A stretch of DNA of 64,000 nucleotides, from the NCBI RefSeq assembly GCF_947501425.1, contig NZ_CANMVN010000010.1:1-64000 (forward strand), written 5' to 3'. The translations under genes were made by a program, and so were the position numbers. The stretch's first letter is position 1; each line of letters opens with the position of its first letter. The DNA is from an uncultured Psychroserpens sp. (GTDB lineage: Bacteria; Bacteroidota; Bacteroidia; Flavobacteriales; Flavobacteriaceae). Positions 18,852-27,842 of the stretch are shown here, piece by piece. The notes beneath the pieces are model-generated. The model was not told the origin of the DNA and ran no database searches. It saw only the letters and a list, made by a program, of their open reading frames with translations.

Positions 18852-19942
18852 GACTTCACGTCTAAAGCATCTCTGAGCGCATTACCAATAAGCATAAAAG
18901 CCATAACTAAGATCATAATACACAATCCTGGTATTAGTGCTAAATAAGGTTTTCCCAGAATGATATAATTGTAATGGTCTTTAATCATTGCTCCCCAACT
19001 TGCCATTGGAGGTTGCGCACCAATACCTAAAAAACTCAGTCCGCTTTCAATTAAGATTGCTGCTGCAAAATTGGCTGCAGAAATAACAATAATTGGTGCC
19101 ATAATATTAGGCAAGATATGCTTAGTTATGATTCTATAATCGTTAAATCCCAAAGCTTTAGCTGCAGTAACATATTGCATTTCTTTGGCACTTATTATCT
19201 GACCTCTAACTACTCTTGCCACCTCAACCCACATTGTTAAACCTACTGCAATAAAAACTTGCCAAAACCCCTTATCAAGTGCTAATGTAATTGCAATAAC
19301 TAGAAGCAGTGTTGGAATGGACCAAGTGACATTGATAATCCACATAATTAATGCGTCAGTCTTTCCGCCATAATATCCTGCTATACTTCCCATAAAAATA
19401 CCAATGAGCAAAGAGATCAATACAGCAACAAATCCAATTGTAAACGATATTCTAGAGCCAATAAGAATTCTGCTTAATAAATCTCTTCCATACTTATCTG
19501 TTCCGAATAGAAAGGTTTTTGTTTCAATAAAAGGTTTGTAGTCTTGATTGGGAAACACATTTAATTCTATGGTCTTACTAACTCCTACAAGACCATCAGA
19601 GGCGTATTCTGTATAATGTAATTGATCATTTTCTATTGAATATTCTGAAATTGGAATTTCCTGATCTGTATTCTTTTTCCCAAATAACAATCTAGAGACC
19701 AAGCTTTGATCATCGACAATTTCAGAAGGAATTCTAAGCATTTCAACTTCAAATCCTGGTCGTTGTGAATGTATGGATAAATGCATTTGATTTGCATTTT
19801 GGGAATTATCTGGAGCAATGACATAAGCGAACAACGCTATAAGACCAATAAGAGCTATTAGCCAAAAACTCAAAACGCCCCAAAAGTTTTTCTTAAACTT
19901 TCGGAGCGCTAATTGTGTTAATGAGTCGCTTGATTTACTCAT
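18848..19942 (-). CDS. ABC transporter permease, DppC/OppC type
   Basis: An inner-membrane subunit of a peptide/nickel-type ABC importer. The N-terminal OppC_N-like helix (FWLIALIGLIALFAYVIAPD) is followed by about 85 periplasmic residues. The BPD transmembrane domain has the EAA loop region AAKALGFNDYRIITKHILPNIMAPIIV and ends with GNALRDALDVKS. The 364-aa length exceeds typical DppC (about 300) because of the periplasmic segment. No partner permease, ATPase or binding protein lies nearby, so the rest must be elsewhere. It follows the tail-specific protease gene by one base. Confidence 0.9.
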   Translation of the reverse strand: MSKSSDSLTQLALRKFKKNFWGVLSFWLIALIGLIALFAYVIAPDNSQNANQMHLSIHSQRPGFEVEMLRIPSEIVDDQSLVSRLLFGKKNTDQEIPISEYSIENDQLHYTEYASDGLVGVSKTIELNVFPNQDYKPFIETKTFLFGTDKYGRDLLSRILIGSRISFTIGFVAVLISLLIGIFMGSIAGYYGGKTDALIMWIINVTWSIPTLLLVIAITLALDKGFWQVFIAVGLTMWVEVARVVRGQIISAKEMQYVTAAKALGFNDYRIITKHILPNIMAPIIVISAANFAAAILIESGLSFLGIGAQPPMASWGAMIKDHYNYIILGKPYLALIPGLCIMILVMAFMLIGNALRDALDVKS

Positions 19943-19943
19943 T

Positions 19944-22133
19944 TTAATTTTTTACAGACGTGGCTACCTTTTTAATTTCATAAGTCATTTTGAGGTCATT
20001 AAGTACATTCAAAGCTTCCTCAATATATACATCTTTACTAAGACTTACATGCCAACGCTTACGTTTTTCTCTTAAAACCGAATCTTTATCCATTAGTTCA
20101 ATCTCATATGGTAATGATTGGAAAGTTAAATTTGTTTTATAATCTGATAACTTTTCAAATCGCTTAGATTCTTCTTCATTACTTTCAAGAGCCTTTTTGT
20201 AGTCTTCGTAGTTAAGTGAGTAAATTTCTCTATCTCTAATTTTCTTTACCCATTGTGCATTGGCATCGATAAGCTTTAACTGCTCATTGTTTGCCATTCG
20301 CTCTTTACTCTTAGCAATAGTAGTATCATAATCGTAATAGCTTCCCCATAGTTTATAGTCTACTGGATCTATTTTATCCCAAGGCAATGGATTTTCCTGA
20401 TCTTTCTCTCCAATATCGATATAACTGTAACGATCTGGTACGACAACATCACTTTTAACACCTTCTAACTGTGTAGAGCCACCGTTAATTCTATAGAATT
20501 TTTGGGTAGTAAACTTTAAAGCTCCCATATCTCCGTTACTATTTTGTCTGACAATTCGGTTAAGGTCCAATACATTTTGCACAGTTCCTTTTCCGTAGGT
20601 TTGCTTACTTCCAATAACTATGGCTCTTTTATAATCTTGCATAGCAGCTGCTAAAATTTCAGAAGCAGAAGCAGAAAGCTCATTTACTAATATTACTAAT
20701 GGACCATCCCAAACAATAGATCTGTCTTTATCTCTAAGGACTTCTTTTGGCTCTCCTGCTGTCTTCACTTGTACTATTGGTCCTTCATCGATGAACAATC
20801 CACCCATATCAACAACAGTTTGTAGAGATCCTCCTCCATTATTTCTTAGGTCTAGAACCAATCCTTCAACACCTTCAGATTTTAATCTTTCAATTTCCAA
20901 CTTAATATCAGAGGCTGCATTTCGTTTGTTATAATCTTCAAAATCAACATAAAACTTTGGTAAGTTAATAACACCAAACTTCTTATTGTCTTTAATTACT
21001 GTTGATGATTTTGCATAGGTTTCTTCAAGCTCAACGATATCTCTTGTAATTGTAATATCTTCTATTTGGCCATCTACTTTTTTCAAAGTAAGTGTGACAT
21101 CAGTACCTTTTGGGCCTTTTATAAATTTGATAGCATCGTCTAAACGCATGCCAACAATATTGATTCCTTCATCTTCATTTTCTTGTCTCACTTTGACGAT
21201 TTGATCACCAACTTCTAATTCATTTTGTCTCCAAGCCGGACCACCACTAATGATTTCGTTAACGATAATCGCATCCATTTTTTTCTGTAGTCTTGCTCCA
21301 ATACCTTCAAAATTACCAGACATGGCTACATCAAAACGATCTTTATCTTCTGGAGCAAAATAGAATGTATGCGGATCAAACTCTTCAACAATTGCGTTGA
21401 TGTAGACAGCAAACCAATCTTTGCGTTGTCTGTCATCAATAAAATCATAAAGCTCATCAAGAGATCTTTCAGTAGCTTCTCGTGCTTCTTCTTCTAATTC
21501 GCTTAATGATTTTTTTACTTTCACATTTACAGCCTTTCCAGTTGATTTCTCAAGGTCAATATCACTATTTCCAGTTGAGGAATAATCAGCATTATTTGAA
21601 TTTTTCTGATCAGAAATAAGATCATCATAATTAGCAATGGTTGAGAATTTAAGCTGTTTTCTCCAGCGTTCTTTCATTTCCTTTTTTGAATCTACATAAT
21701 CTAAATCTTCATAATCAGTAGAAAACTCCTCTACTACAGAAAAATCAAAAGGTTCAGATAGTACATCCTTGTAAATTTCTTTTGATTCTTCGATTCGCTT
21801 CAATAATCGGTTATGAGTTAGATTGAAAAATGAAACATCGTAAGCTTTAAGCTGATCGTCAATTTGGTCTTTGTAAGCTTCAAATTCTTTGATATCTGAG
21901 GCATGGAAATAACGTTTAAAAGGATCTAATTGCTCGAGATAATCATCAAAAACTTCCTCAGAAAAACGGTCATTAAGATCTTGAGGGTTAAAGTGCCCTT
22001 CTTCTAATACATAAGTGATTAACTGAATGAGCAGCTTATCTTTATTTGGGTCTTGAAATTTTTTAGTTGTAAAACTGCACGAGGCAAAAGCTAAAAGTAA
22101 AACTAATAGCAGCAGTTTATAATTCCTCTTCAT
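19944..22133 (-). CDS. Carboxy-terminal (tail-specific) protease, lipoprotein
   Basis: An S41A protease of the Prc/Tsp family that degrades or trims periplasmic proteins from the C-terminus. The start at MKRNYK gives a clean lipoprotein signal (LLLLVLLLAFASC). The ORF-track start 11 codons upstream would spoil it. An N-terminal helical Prc domain is followed by a PDZ domain (MSGNFEGIGARLQ onward) and the S41 core. The catalytic Ser lies in ELSASASEILAA and the Lys in GSKQTYGKGTVQ. A C-terminal DUF3340-like region ends the protein. At 729 aa it is slightly longer than E. coli Prc. Confidence 0.93.
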   Translation of the reverse strand: MKRNYKLLLLVLLLAFASCSFTTKKFQDPNKDKLLIQLITYVLEEGHFNPQDLNDRFSEEVFDDYLEQLDPFKRYFHASDIKEFEAYKDQIDDQLKAYDVSFFNLTHNRLLKRIEESKEIYKDVLSEPFDFSVVEEFSTDYEDLDYVDSKKEMKERWRKQLKFSTIANYDDLISDQKNSNNADYSSTGNSDIDLEKSTGKAVNVKVKKSLSELEEEAREATERSLDELYDFIDDRQRKDWFAVYINAIVEEFDPHTFYFAPEDKDRFDVAMSGNFEGIGARLQKKMDAIIVNEIISGGPAWRQNELEVGDQIVKVRQENEDEGINIVGMRLDDAIKFIKGPKGTDVTLTLKKVDGQIEDITITRDIVELEETYAKSSTVIKDNKKFGVINLPKFYVDFEDYNKRNAASDIKLEIERLKSEGVEGLVLDLRNNGGGSLQTVVDMGGLFIDEGPIVQVKTAGEPKEVLRDKDRSIVWDGPLVILVNELSASASEILAAAMQDYKRAIVIGSKQTYGKGTVQNVLDLNRIVRQNSNGDMGALKFTTQKFYRINGGSTQLEGVKSDVVVPDRYSYIDIGEKDQENPLPWDKIDPVDYKLWGSYYDYDTTIAKSKERMANNEQLKLIDANAQWVKKIRDREIYSLNYEDYKKALESNEEESKRFEKLSDYKTNLTFQSLPYEIELMDKDSVLREKRKRWHVSLSKDVYIEEALNVLNDLKMTYEIKKVATSVKN

Positions 22134-22313
22134 CATATCTGTAATTTTTTTTGTTATAAAACGCATTTACAAGAAATTAATTCTTTAGTCATGTAAAATA
22201 ATGCTAAAATTTATAATTTCTACTAAAGTAATTGAAAAAATCATGCCAATAAAATCAAGTGCTACTAATTTTTTGTTAAACCTTTATTTATAGGAAATTC
22301 AAGCGTGTTTACC

Positions 22314-22321
22314 TATTTTTG
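22314..22321 (+). promoter_or_regulatory. Putative -7 promoter element for surE-lpxB
   Basis: TATTTTTG matches TAnnTTTG and lies 23 bases before the surE ATG in the divergent 211-base gap after the protease gene. No clear -33 element is visible. Confidence 0.4.
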
Positions 22322-22344
22322 CAAATACAAAATCCAGATACTTT

Positions 22345-23118
22345 ATGTCAGAAAAACCTCTTATTTTAGTCACTAATGATGATGGAATTACAGCACCAGG
22401 TGTTAGAACTTTGATCGATGTGATGAAAACAATTGGAGATGTTGTAGTTGTTGCTCCTGATAGTCCGCAAAGTGGTATGGGACATGCTATAACGATAAAC
22501 TCCACACTTCATCTTGATAAAGTGAGTAATAACAATATAGAAGAATATAGTTGTTCAGGTACACCTGCCGACTGTGTTAAATTAGGAATAAGACAAATAC
22601 TAAAAAGACGTCCGGATCTTTGTGTATCTGGTATTAACCATGGCTCTAACTCATCAATTAATGTGATTTATTCAGGTACTATGAGTGCAGCTATTGAAGC
22701 TGGTATTGAAGGTATTCCTGCTATTGGATTTTCCTTATGTGATTACAATTGGAGTGCTAATTTTGACCATTGCAAATCATATGTAAAAGCTATAGCTGAA
22801 AATGTCTTAAAACATGGATTAGATCATGGCACTGTTTTAAATGTTAACTTTCCTAACCTAGAGAAGAGAGATATTAAAGGTGTTAAAATCTGTAGACAAG
22901 CTAAAGCAAATTGGGAGGAAGAGTTTGATAAACGACAAAACCCTTATGGGAAAGATTATTACTGGCTGACAGGTAAATTTGTCAATTTAGACCAGGGCGA
23001 AGATACTGATGAATGGGCACTTGCTAATGGTTATGTATCTTTAGTTCCTATTCAGTTTGATCTCACAGCGCACCATAGTATACAAAATTTAAACACTTGG
23101 GATTTTAATGAAAAATAA
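22345..23118 (+). CDS. surE: 5'-nucleotidase SurE
   Basis: A metal-dependent nucleoside monophosphatase of the SurE family, active on 5'/3'-nucleotides and short polyphosphates in characterised members. The metal site VTNDDGITAPG (residues 8-18) is intact. VVAPDSPQSGMGHAIT and SGINHGSNSSINVIYSGTMSAA give the rest of the active site. At 257 aa it has the standard length. It overlaps the following small membrane gene by 11 bases and begins a surE-small ORF-lpxB run. Confidence 0.97.
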   Translation: MSEKPLILVTNDDGITAPGVRTLIDVMKTIGDVVVVAPDSPQSGMGHAITINSTLHLDKVSNNNIEEYSCSGTPADCVKLGIRQILKRRPDLCVSGINHGSNSSINVIYSGTMSAAIEAGIEGIPAIGFSLCDYNWSANFDHCKSYVKAIAENVLKHGLDHGTVLNVNFPNLEKRDIKGVKICRQAKANWEEEFDKRQNPYGKDYYWLTGKFVNLDQGEDTDEWALANGYVSLVPIQFDLTAHHSIQNLNTWDFNEK

Positions 23119-23392
23119 AGATTTAATAATTGGTCTAGTTGTTGGGATATTAGCTAGTGCTCTAGGTTTATTTATAGTACTGCTCATATTTGGTAAAGGA
23201 AACTCTATAGCAGATTCATTAGAAGTCTCCATTAATAGTGGTGTTTTTACTAAATTAATGAGTATGGGAGCGATTTTGAATTTGGGAGCTTTCTTCCTAT
23301 TTATAAAAAGAAATGAAGATCGAAAAGCCAAAGGAGTTCTTATCGCAACAATTATTGTGGCTGTTCTCACCATAATCGTTAGATTTGCTTAA
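23108..23392 (+). CDS. Small membrane protein between surE and lpxB
   Basis: A 94-aa protein with two or three predicted membrane segments: LIIGLVVGILASALGLFIVLLIF (residues about 6-28), LMSMGAILNLGAFFLFI, and VLIATIIVAVLTIIVRF at the C-terminus, with a basic loop KRNEDRKAKG. I recognise no named family. It overlaps surE by 11 bases and lpxB follows 23 bases later, so it is translated within the same operon. The antisense ORF at 23089-23373 is a shadow. Confidence 0.75.
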   Translation: MKNKDLIIGLVVGILASALGLFIVLLIFGKGNSIADSLEVSINSGVFTKLMSMGAILNLGAFFLFIKRNEDRKAKGVLIATIIVAVLTIIVRFA

Positions 23393-23415
23393 CCCTTAAT
23401 GGGCAAATTATTGAA

Positions 23416-24525
23416 ATGAAATATTACATCATAGCTGGCGAGGCCTCTGGAGACTTACATGGTTCCAATTTGATGAAAGCATTACAAAAAGAAGATGGTA
23501 ATGCCGATTTCAGATTTTGGGGAGGCGACCTTATGCAAGCTGTTGGTGGCACTCTGGTAAAACACTATAAAGAACGCTCTTTTATGGGTTTTGCTGAAGT
23601 CATCCTTAATCTCAGGAAGATACTCGGACTTATAAAATTTTGTAAAGATGATATAGATGACTTTAAGCCTGATGTTATCATTTTTATTGACAACTCCGGA
23701 TTTAACCTTCGTATTGCGAAGTGGGCAAAAGAACAAGGCTATAGAACACATTATTATATTTCACCTCAGGTTTGGGCGTCAAGAGCAGGTCGCGTTGAAA
23801 AAATCAAGCGCGATATTGATGCCATGTATGTTATACTTCCTTTTGAAAAGGAATTTTATAACAAGTACGACTATAATGTCAATTTTGTGGGCCATCCCCT
23901 TATAGATGCCATTGCTGATAGAAATCAGGTTGACGAACATAGTTTTAGAAAAGATCATAAGCTTAGTGACAAACCTATAATAGCCCTTCTGCCTGGAAGT
24001 CGTAAACAAGAAATCACAAAAATGCTAGGTGTGATGTTGAGTTTGGTTGATGATTTTCCTGATTATCAATTTGTAATTGCAGGTGCTCCAAGTCAGGATT
24101 TTAGTTTTTATAAACCTTTTATCAAACAGGATAATGTGGCTTTTATTTCAAATAAAACCTATGATTTGCTTAGCGTATCTACCGCTGCCTTGGTAACTTC
24201 AGGAACTGCAACATTAGAAACAGCCTTATTTAAAGTTCCTCAAGTAGTTTGCTATAAGGCTAATGCAATTTCATATCAAATTGCTAAACGTATTATTACA
24301 TTGAAATTTATTTCATTAGTTAACCTCATCATGGATCGTGAAGTTGTTACCGAATTAATTCAAGGTGACCTCAACAAAAAGCGTCTTAAAAAAGAACTCA
24401 ATCGTATTCTAGATGAAGACCATCGTATCCAATTTTTTATTGACTATTACGATCTAGAAAAAAAATTAGGTGGAAAAGGTGCCAGTGAGAAAGCTGCTAA
24501 ATTGATTTTTGAAAGTTGTAAATAA
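23416..24525 (+). CDS. lpxB: Lipid-A-disaccharide synthase
   Basis: A peripheral inner-membrane glycosyltransferase (GT19) that joins UDP-2,3-diacylglucosamine and lipid X to make the lipid A disaccharide. It starts with YIIAGEASGDLHGSNLMKAL and contains IDNSGFNLRIAKWAKEQGY, YYISPQVWASRAGRV, LLPGSRKQEI and TSGTATLETALFKVPQVVCYKAN, all typical LpxB blocks. At 369 aa it is full length. It confirms a Gram-negative envelope and is probably co-transcribed with surE. Confidence 0.97.
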   Translation: MKYYIIAGEASGDLHGSNLMKALQKEDGNADFRFWGGDLMQAVGGTLVKHYKERSFMGFAEVILNLRKILGLIKFCKDDIDDFKPDVIIFIDNSGFNLRIAKWAKEQGYRTHYYISPQVWASRAGRVEKIKRDIDAMYVILPFEKEFYNKYDYNVNFVGHPLIDAIADRNQVDEHSFRKDHKLSDKPIIALLPGSRKQEITKMLGVMLSLVDDFPDYQFVIAGAPSQDFSFYKPFIKQDNVAFISNKTYDLLSVSTAALVTSGTATLETALFKVPQVVCYKANAISYQIAKRIITLKFISLVNLIMDREVVTELIQGDLNKKRLKKELNRILDEDHRIQFFIDYYDLEKKLGGKGASEKAAKLIFESCK

Positions 24526-24600
24526 GATTGTTGAAAACACATATGCCATCCTAAAATCAAACAAAAAGAATTATATATTTTTAGGCATTATTTACAATTC

Positions 24601-25116
24601 ATGAAAAAAATCATCCTACTTATTGCGCTTTGCTTCTGCTTTACTAATTGCAAATCGTCTAAACGTATTGTTACAAAAAAACCTAGAACTACCAATAAGA
24701 CTGAAAGGTCAACGACTCCTGTATTAGCTTCCGCAGAGGTGAAGAACATCATTGATTACGCTAAAACTTTTGAAGGGACGCGCTACAAATATGGAGGCAC
24801 AACCAAAAGAGGAATGGACTGTTCTGGTCTTGTAGTCACTGCTTTTAAAAAAGAAGATATCATATTACCTCGAACAACAGCAGATTTATCAAAACGTGGT
24901 GAATGGATTGACGTTAAGGATGTTCAAGAAGGTGACTTACTGTTTTTTGCAACTAAGAAAAATAGTAGAAAAATTAATCATGTAGGTATTGTTACTCAAA
25001 GCAGACCAGGTTATGTTGAGTTTATACACTCTACCACGAGCAGAGGCGTGATTACTTCTAAATTATCAGAGCGCTACTGGTATTTAGCCTATGTTCAAGC
25101 AAGACGAGTGATGTAG
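24601..25116 (+). CDS. NlpC/P60 family lipoprotein
   Basis: A probable peptidoglycan endopeptidase anchored as a lipoprotein. The signal MKKIILLIALCFCFTNC carries a lipobox with Cys17. A basic Thr-rich linker follows, then the NlpC/P60 domain from about residue 50. The catalytic Cys lies in GMDCSGLVVTAF, the His in NHVGIVT, and the third polar residue is probably the His in FIHSTTSRGV. At 171 aa it has a single domain. Members cleave the D-Glu to meso-DAP bond. The gene is alone, between lpxB and comEC. Confidence 0.92.
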   Translation: MKKIILLIALCFCFTNCKSSKRIVTKKPRTTNKTERSTTPVLASAEVKNIIDYAKTFEGTRYKYGGTTKRGMDCSGLVVTAFKKEDIILPRTTADLSKRGEWIDVKDVQEGDLLFFATKKNSRKINHVGIVTQSRPGYVEFIHSTTSRGVITSKLSERYWYLAYVQARRVM

Positions 25117-25155
25117 TTTATTTTCTATATATAGAATATTTACTATATTGAGTGT

Positions 25156-27195
25156 GTGAAACCACTCAATACGATAATAATAAATTTTACATTGTTCCTA
25201 ACATTAGGGATTACTCTGGCGTATGGACTGAAAATCCATTTCACCCTTTCATTCTTTGGTGTACTGTCTGGATTTTTATTGCTTTCCGTTTTTTATTTTA
25301 TTCCTAAACGGCAATTTCAAAACCGCATCTGGTTTGGCTTTGCTGCATATATATCAATGATAGGTTTAGGAATATTTACCTATACTATTCACGATCAAAA
25401 AAATAGCTCAAAACACTACTCTAAAGTTTCCGATCTAAAAAAAGGGACAGCTAACGCCATTACATTTAAGATTAGAGAGCGCTTAAAACCAAGTGCTTAT
25501 TACGATAAGTATATCATAGATCTGATCAAAGTTGATGATGAATCTGTAATTGGCAAATCATTACTAAATATCAAAAAAGATACGATACAAAACAACTATA
25601 ATATTGACGATGTGCTTTTGATATATTCAGAATTCAAAATCATACCCAATCTGTTAAATCCAAACCAATTTAACTACAAAGCTTACTTAGAGAAACAATA
25701 TATCTATCATCAATTAGTTGTAGATGAACATTCGATATTAACGTTAAGATCTCAGCAAAATTCCTTATTTGGTTATGCCGAACGATTTCGTCAAAAGATC
25801 AATAGGAAATTAAAAACCTACAGTTTTAAGTCTGATGAATTGTCCATCATCAATGCACTATTGCTTGGTCAACGACAAGACATGGATCAAAGCGTGTACA
25901 ATAGTTATGCTAATGCAGGAGCAATTCACATATTAGCCGTTTCGGGTTTACACGTTGGTATTATCCTTTTCATTTTAAACGTCATCCTTAAACCCATTGA
26001 ACATATTAAACATGGTAGAACAATTAAAATCACCAGTATTTTATTACTGCTATGGAGCTTTGCAATTATAGCAGGATTATCTGCCTCTGTTACAAGAGCT
26101 GTTACCATGTTCAGCGTTGTAGCCATCGCGATAAATTTGAAACGAACTACAAATATTTACAATACACTAGCCATTTCAGTATTTATTCTTCTACTCTTCA
26201 AACCCATGTTCTTATTTGATGTTGGTTTTCAAATGAGTTATCTGGCAGTTCTTTCCATTGTATCAATACAACCTTTAATTTATAAACTATGGCGACCAAA
26301 ATGGCGGATTACCAATTATTTCTGGCAGATCCTTACGGTTACTATTGCAGCACAAATGGGAGTTGTTCCTATAAGTTTATATTACTTTCACCAATTTCCC
26401 GGTTTATTCTTTGTATCTAATTTAGCAATTATACCTTTTCTCGGATTGATATTAGGCTTTGGAATAATCGTTATTGTTTTAGCATTATTTGATATACTTC
26501 CTTCAGCAATAGCAGATACCTACGGAACTATTATTGGTGGGATGAATGATTTAGTCTCTTGGGTATCTGAACAGGAGCAATTCCTATTTCGCAATATTTC
26601 TTTTGAACTTCCACAACTTATATCATGTTATCTCTTAGTGTTAGCTTTTACATTACTGTGGAAAGCACCAAATTATAAACGCCTCATGTTTTTACTAATT
26701 TCATTGCTATTGACTCAAGGTGCTTGGTTTTATTCAACAAATAAAAACTCTAAAAATACTTTTGTAATTTTTCATAAAAGTAGATATACCATGATTAGTC
26801 AGCAATCAAACTCAACATTGAGAGTATATGACAATCTGGATAGCATTGCTACATTAAATGATAAGGTTATTACAAACTATGATATAGGTCATTTTATAAC
26901 ATCTATTGAACGGGACAGCTTACAATCTGTATACCAATTTCAGAATAAAACCATTTTAGTGATTGATAGTTTAGGAGTTTACAATGTGAAAAGGTTTCAA
27001 CCAGATTATGTATTACTTCGGAATTCACCACAAATCAATATGGAACGTTTAATCGATTCTATTCAACCACAACTCATCATTGCTGATGGGAGTAATTATA
27101 AATCTTATGTAAACCGATGGAAAGCAACATGTACAAAACGAAAACTCCCTTTTCATCATACAGGTGAAAAGGGAGCTTTTATTTTAAATAAGTAA
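25156..27195 (+). CDS. ComEC/Rec2 family DNA-uptake membrane protein
   Basis: A large polytopic protein (679 aa) with the ComEC arrangement. An N-terminal membrane pair is followed by an OB-like DUF4131 domain, then the Competence core with LLGQRQDMD, ANAGAIHILAVSGLHVGII and GLSASVTRA, about eight further membrane helices, and a short C-terminal soluble region. The beta-lactamase-like domain of long ComEC proteins looks degenerate or absent. It should carry single-stranded DNA across the inner membrane. The start is GTG. The last codons contain a terminator hairpin. Confidence 0.9.
   Translation: MKPLNTIIINFTLFLTLGITLAYGLKIHFTLSFFGVLSGFLLLSVFYFIPKRQFQNRIWFGFAAYISMIGLGIFTYTIHDQKNSSKHYSKVSDLKKGTANAITFKIRERLKPSAYYDKYIIDLIKVDDESVIGKSLLNIKKDTIQNNYNIDDVLLIYSEFKIIPNLLNPNQFNYKAYLEKQYIYHQLVVDEHSILTLRSQQNSLFGYAERFRQKINRKLKTYSFKSDELSIINALLLGQRQDMDQSVYNSYANAGAIHILAVSGLHVGIILFILNVILKPIEHIKHGRTIKITSILLLLWSFAIIAGLSASVTRAVTMFSVVAIAINLKRTTNIYNTLAISVFILLLFKPMFLFDVGFQMSYLAVLSIVSIQPLIYKLWRPKWRITNYFWQILTVTIAAQMGVVPISLYYFHQFPGLFFVSNLAIIPFLGLILGFGIIVIVLALFDILPSAIADTYGTIIGGMNDLVSWVSEQEQFLFRNISFELPQLISCYLLVLAFTLLWKAPNYKRLMFLLISLLLTQGAWFYSTNKNSKNTFVIFHKSRYTMISQQSNSTLRVYDNLDSIATLNDKVITNYDIGHFITSIERDSLQSVYQFQNKTILVIDSLGVYNVKRFQPDYVLLRNSPQINMERLIDSIQPQLIIADGSNYKSYVNRWKATCTKRKLPFHHTGEKGAFILNK
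27141..27180. terminator. Bidirectional terminator inside the comEC 3' end
   Basis: CTCCCTTTTCA (27145-27155) pairs perfectly with TGAAAAGGGAG (27165-27175) around a 9-base loop, flanked by AAAA on the left and CTTTT on the right. It lies within the last codons of comEC (KLPFHHTGEKGAF) and just beyond the stop of the convergent thioredoxin gene, so it can serve both strands. Confidence 0.7.
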
Positions 27196-27199
27196 GTAA

Positions 27200-27754
27200 T
27201 TACTCTTGAAATTCTGCTTTAAAAGCCTTGTAATAGGTATTAAATTCTTCTTGCGTTTTGATGTTCTTATAGTCATCAGTATGGAACAACTTCAAATACA
27301 ACTCTATTTGTTGTGGTCTCATATAGCCGCTGATAGGTTGAATCACTTTGCCTTCTTCATTAAAATAAACGATAGTAGGATAAGCCCTCACACCTAGTGC
27401 GCGTGTTAATTCATGTGCACTATTACGACGATTTTTCAATTCTTCTTTATAATTAGCATTTTTATATGCTTTTCCATTGTAATTGACAACGGAGTTTCCT
27501 TCGCCGTTAAATTTTACCGCATAGTAATTCTTATTGATATACTCAACAACATCCTTATTGTGAAATGTGTTTTTATCTAACATCTTACATGGACCACACC
27601 AATTGGTATAAACATCCATCATTATTTTCTTTGGATTTTTCTTTTGAGCCGCTAAAGCTTCTTCAAAGGACATCCAATTAATTTCCTGAACCTGGGCTAA
27701 AGCAAATGTTGATGACATCAACACTACTGCTAATAATAATACTCGTTTTCTCAT
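27200..27754 (-). CDS. Secreted thioredoxin-family protein
   Basis: The start at MRKRVLLLAVVLMSSTFALAQ gives a clean Sec signal peptide. The ORF-track start 20 codons upstream would lie within the preceding terminator. The mature protein has a thioredoxin fold with the active site TNWCGPCKML, followed by NTFHNKDVVEYINKNYYAVKF, and the cis-Pro region VRAYPTIVYFNEEG. A roughly 20-residue insertion with NGKAYKNANYKEEL lies between the two halves. About 184 aa. It probably acts as a periplasmic thiol reductase; the partner is unknown. Confidence 0.9.
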   Translation of the reverse strand: MRKRVLLLAVVLMSSTFALAQVQEINWMSFEEALAAQKKNPKKIMMDVYTNWCGPCKMLDKNTFHNKDVVEYINKNYYAVKFNGEGNSVVNYNGKAYKNANYKEELKNRRNSAHELTRALGVRAYPTIVYFNEEGKVIQPISGYMRPQQIELYLKLFHTDDYKNIKTQEEFNTYYKAFKAEFQE

Positions 27755-27791
27755 AACTTGATTTGTTGCAAAAGGTATACCGAACTTACAA

Positions 27792-27817
27792 AAAATGCTC
27801 CTAATTAGGAGCATTTT
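27792..27817 (-). terminator. Intrinsic terminator after the first POT gene
   Basis: AAAATGCTCCTAATTAGGAGCATTTT is a perfect 26-base palindrome with an adjoining A run that reads as T on the minus strand. It lies 25 bases beyond the stop of the peptide transporter and before the true start of the thioredoxin gene. Confidence 0.85.
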
Positions 27818-27842
27818 GGGTTATTTTAACGATTTTATTCGA

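Noticed and set aside
23089-23373. 94-aa antisense ORF opposite the small surE-lpxB gene
   Set aside because: The plus-strand ORF has operon context and membrane helices; the antisense one has neither.
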